15,945 nt of DNA, from contig CAJJTI010000032.1 in NCBI GenBank assembly GCA_905194705.1, positions 1 through 15,945 on the forward strand. The letters are read 5' to 3'. The DNA is from an uncultured Solobacterium sp. GTDB lineage: Bacteria; Bacillota_I; Bacilli_A; Erysipelotrichales; Erysipelotrichaceae. The notes below the pieces were generated by a model that did no database searches, was not told the DNA's origin, and was given only the letters and a program-made list of their open reading frames with translations. The position numbers and the translations under genes were made by a program. Below are positions 15,149-15,945 of this stretch, piece by piece; within the stretch, counting starts at the first letter, position 1; the number at the start of each line of letters is the position of its first letter.

Positions 15149-15767
15149 TTAAAATCTCCATAACAGCTTTATATGCATCTTCGATAACTTTTTCAACATC
15201 TTGTGATGCATCTACAATAATCATTCTATCTTTATATTTTTCTACAATCTTTTCATACCCATTAAAAACATCATCATGAAAAGTAATAGATTCTTGATCA
15301 AGACGATCTAAAAATGATCTATTTTGAATTCTGGATAAACCAACTTCTGCTGATATCTTTAAAAAGATTGTCTTATCTGGCATATGATGTTCAATTGCAA
15401 ATTCATTGATACGAAATACTTCTTCTTCGCCAATATGTCTTCCATATCCCTGATATGCTAGAGAACTATCAATAAAACGGTCACAAATGACGTTAATCCC
15501 ACTATTTAAAGCTGGTTCAATAATCTCTTTTAAATGTTGTCTACGACTTGCAGCATATAATAACGCTTCCGTACGATCATCCATTGCTGTATTCTTCGGG
15601 TCCAAGATAACATCTCTTATCTTTTCCGCAATGACACTTCCTCCAGGTTCTCGAGAATATCGAACAGGAATACCTGCTTCTTTTAATTTTTCCACAACAG
15701 CTGTACTTACAGTTGTTTTACCTGATCCATCAGGTCCTTCAAATGTTATAAATTTACCTTTTTGCAT
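15141..15767 (-). CDS. tmk: Thymidylate kinase
   Basis: The enzyme phosphorylates dTMP to dTDP for DNA synthesis. In the 208 residues the P-loop GPDGSGKT (11-18), the EPGG segment (40-43) binding the substrate, the DRF motif (96-98) followed by SSLAYQG, and the lid segment RSFLDRLDQES (150-160) are all present, so it is a normal full-length Tmk. The start is fixed by the family N-terminus (KGKFITFEG). No ribosome binding site precedes the ATG at 15767, and a TATAAT box ends only 7 bases before it, which suggests a leaderless transcript. The stop overlaps the holB ATG (AATGCCTAA). It is the first gene in a chain tmk-holB-ricT-rsmI-prsW-M16C. Confidence 0.97.
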   Translation of the reverse strand: MQKGKFITFEGPDGSGKTTVSTAVVEKLKEAGIPVRYSREPGGSVIAEKIRDVILDPKNTAMDDRTEALLYAASRRQHLKEIIEPALNSGINVICDRFIDSSLAYQGYGRHIGEEEVFRINEFAIEHHMPDKTIFLKISAEVGLSRIQNRSFLDRLDQESITFHDDVFNGYEKIVEKYKDRMIIVDASQDVEKVIEDAYKAVMEILNA

Positions 15768-15774
15768 ATGTAAA

Positions 15775-15804
15775 ATTATAACACGCGATAACCCCTATTG
15801 TCCT
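15775..15804 (-). promoter_or_regulatory. Putative tmk operon promoter
   Basis: On the minus strand TATAAT (15780-15775) is preceded at 18 bp by AGGACA (15804-15799), matching TTGACA at four of six positions. The expected transcription start, 6-7 bases after the -10 box, falls at 15767-15768, that is on or next to the A of the tmk ATG. Confidence 0.5.
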
Positions 15805-15825
15805 TTACTCATGCTGTGTAAAGGA
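15801..15825. repeat. Perfect 8-bp inverted repeat, operator candidate
   Basis: TCCTTTAC (15801-15808) and GTAAAGGA (15818-15825) are perfect inverted copies separated by 9 bases. The left arm overlaps the proposed -35 hexamer of tmk. No T run follows on either strand, so it is not a good intrinsic terminator. It could bind a dimeric repressor acting on tmk, or on the divergent rightward gene. Confidence 0.5.
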
Positions 15826-15933
15826 TAAATCACTTTTCTTTATAAACACTTTTGTATTTTTGTTTTAACCAATTCTAAATTTTCCCAACTTTTTTTGAGG
15901 ATTTATGACCTTTTTAGCGAATAAGAGTAGTAT

Positions 15934-15940
15934 AGGAGGT
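15934..15940 (+). promoter_or_regulatory. Ribosome binding site of a rightward gene beyond the window
   Basis: AGGAGGT, a near-perfect match to the 16S anti-Shine-Dalgarno, lies 5 bases from the window end, with no start codon after it yet. A start codon at about 15946-15950 would place a plus-strand gene divergent from tmk. Its product cannot be told. Its promoter would be in 15826-15933, where I found no convincing hexamer pair. Confidence 0.5.
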
Positions 15941-15945
15941 CATAG

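Noticed and set aside
15801..15825. Dyad upstream of tmk as a terminator
   Set aside because: No run of T follows the stem on either strand, and it sits between divergent genes where a terminator is not needed.

Overview
The window is AT-rich bacterial chromosome with densely packed housekeeping genes, strong GGAGG-type ribosome binding sites, TATAAT-like -10 boxes and hairpin-plus-T-run terminators. The proteins (PSP1/RicT, PrsW, MetRS with a C-terminal tRNA-binding domain, a short Gram-positive type NAD kinase, class I PRPP synthetase) point to Bacillota. Low GC and gene content make an Erysipelotrichia-like lineage a reasonable guess, but this was not tested by any search. TGA is used as a stop codon (M16 peptidase, holB), so this is not a mollicute with code 4. 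I see no mobile element, CRISPR array, tRNA or rRNA.

Layout from left to right. (1) 85-4401, minus strand: metG, an NAD kinase and a PTS-like EIIC-EIIB membrane protein, transcribed in that order from a promoter near 4450, with a hairpin between metG and the NAD kinase. (2) 4669-5901, plus strand: a cold-shock protein with its own terminator, then a PfkB-family sugar or nucleoside kinase. A symmetric terminator at 5903-5930 separates this kinase from the converging prs gene. (3) 5953-8339, minus strand: glmU then prs, the UDP-GlcNAc and PRPP supply genes, with a promoter near 8365. (4) 8397-15767, minus strand: a tightly packed or overlapping run of tmk, holB, ricT, rsmI, prsW and an M16C metallopeptidase. 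(5) 15768-15945: a divergent control region containing the tmk promoter, a perfect dyad and, at the very edge, a ribosome binding site for a rightward gene outside the window.

The gene set tmk / holB / ricT / rsmI / metG / glmU-prs matches the order remembered for the origin-proximal region of Bacillus subtilis. Several genes of that region (darA, yaaR, yabA, trmN6, yazA) are absent here, and prsW, an M16C peptidase, a csp gene and a PfkB kinase have been added. Together the genes supply dTTP precursors, the replicative clamp loader, 16S rRNA methylation, methionyl-tRNA, NADP, PRPP and UDP-GlcNAc.

The most unusual item is the EIIC-EIIB protein at 85-1626. The phosphorylatable EIIB cysteine is Ser, the EIIC GLHH pair is Gly-Thr, and the Glu of the ITEP motif is Leu, yet the reading frame is fully intact. 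It looks like a PTS paralogue that no longer does phosphotransfer. The second point of interest is tmk: a good -10 box sits only 7 bases before its ATG and there is no ribosome binding site, which suggests a leaderless mRNA under a possible operator.
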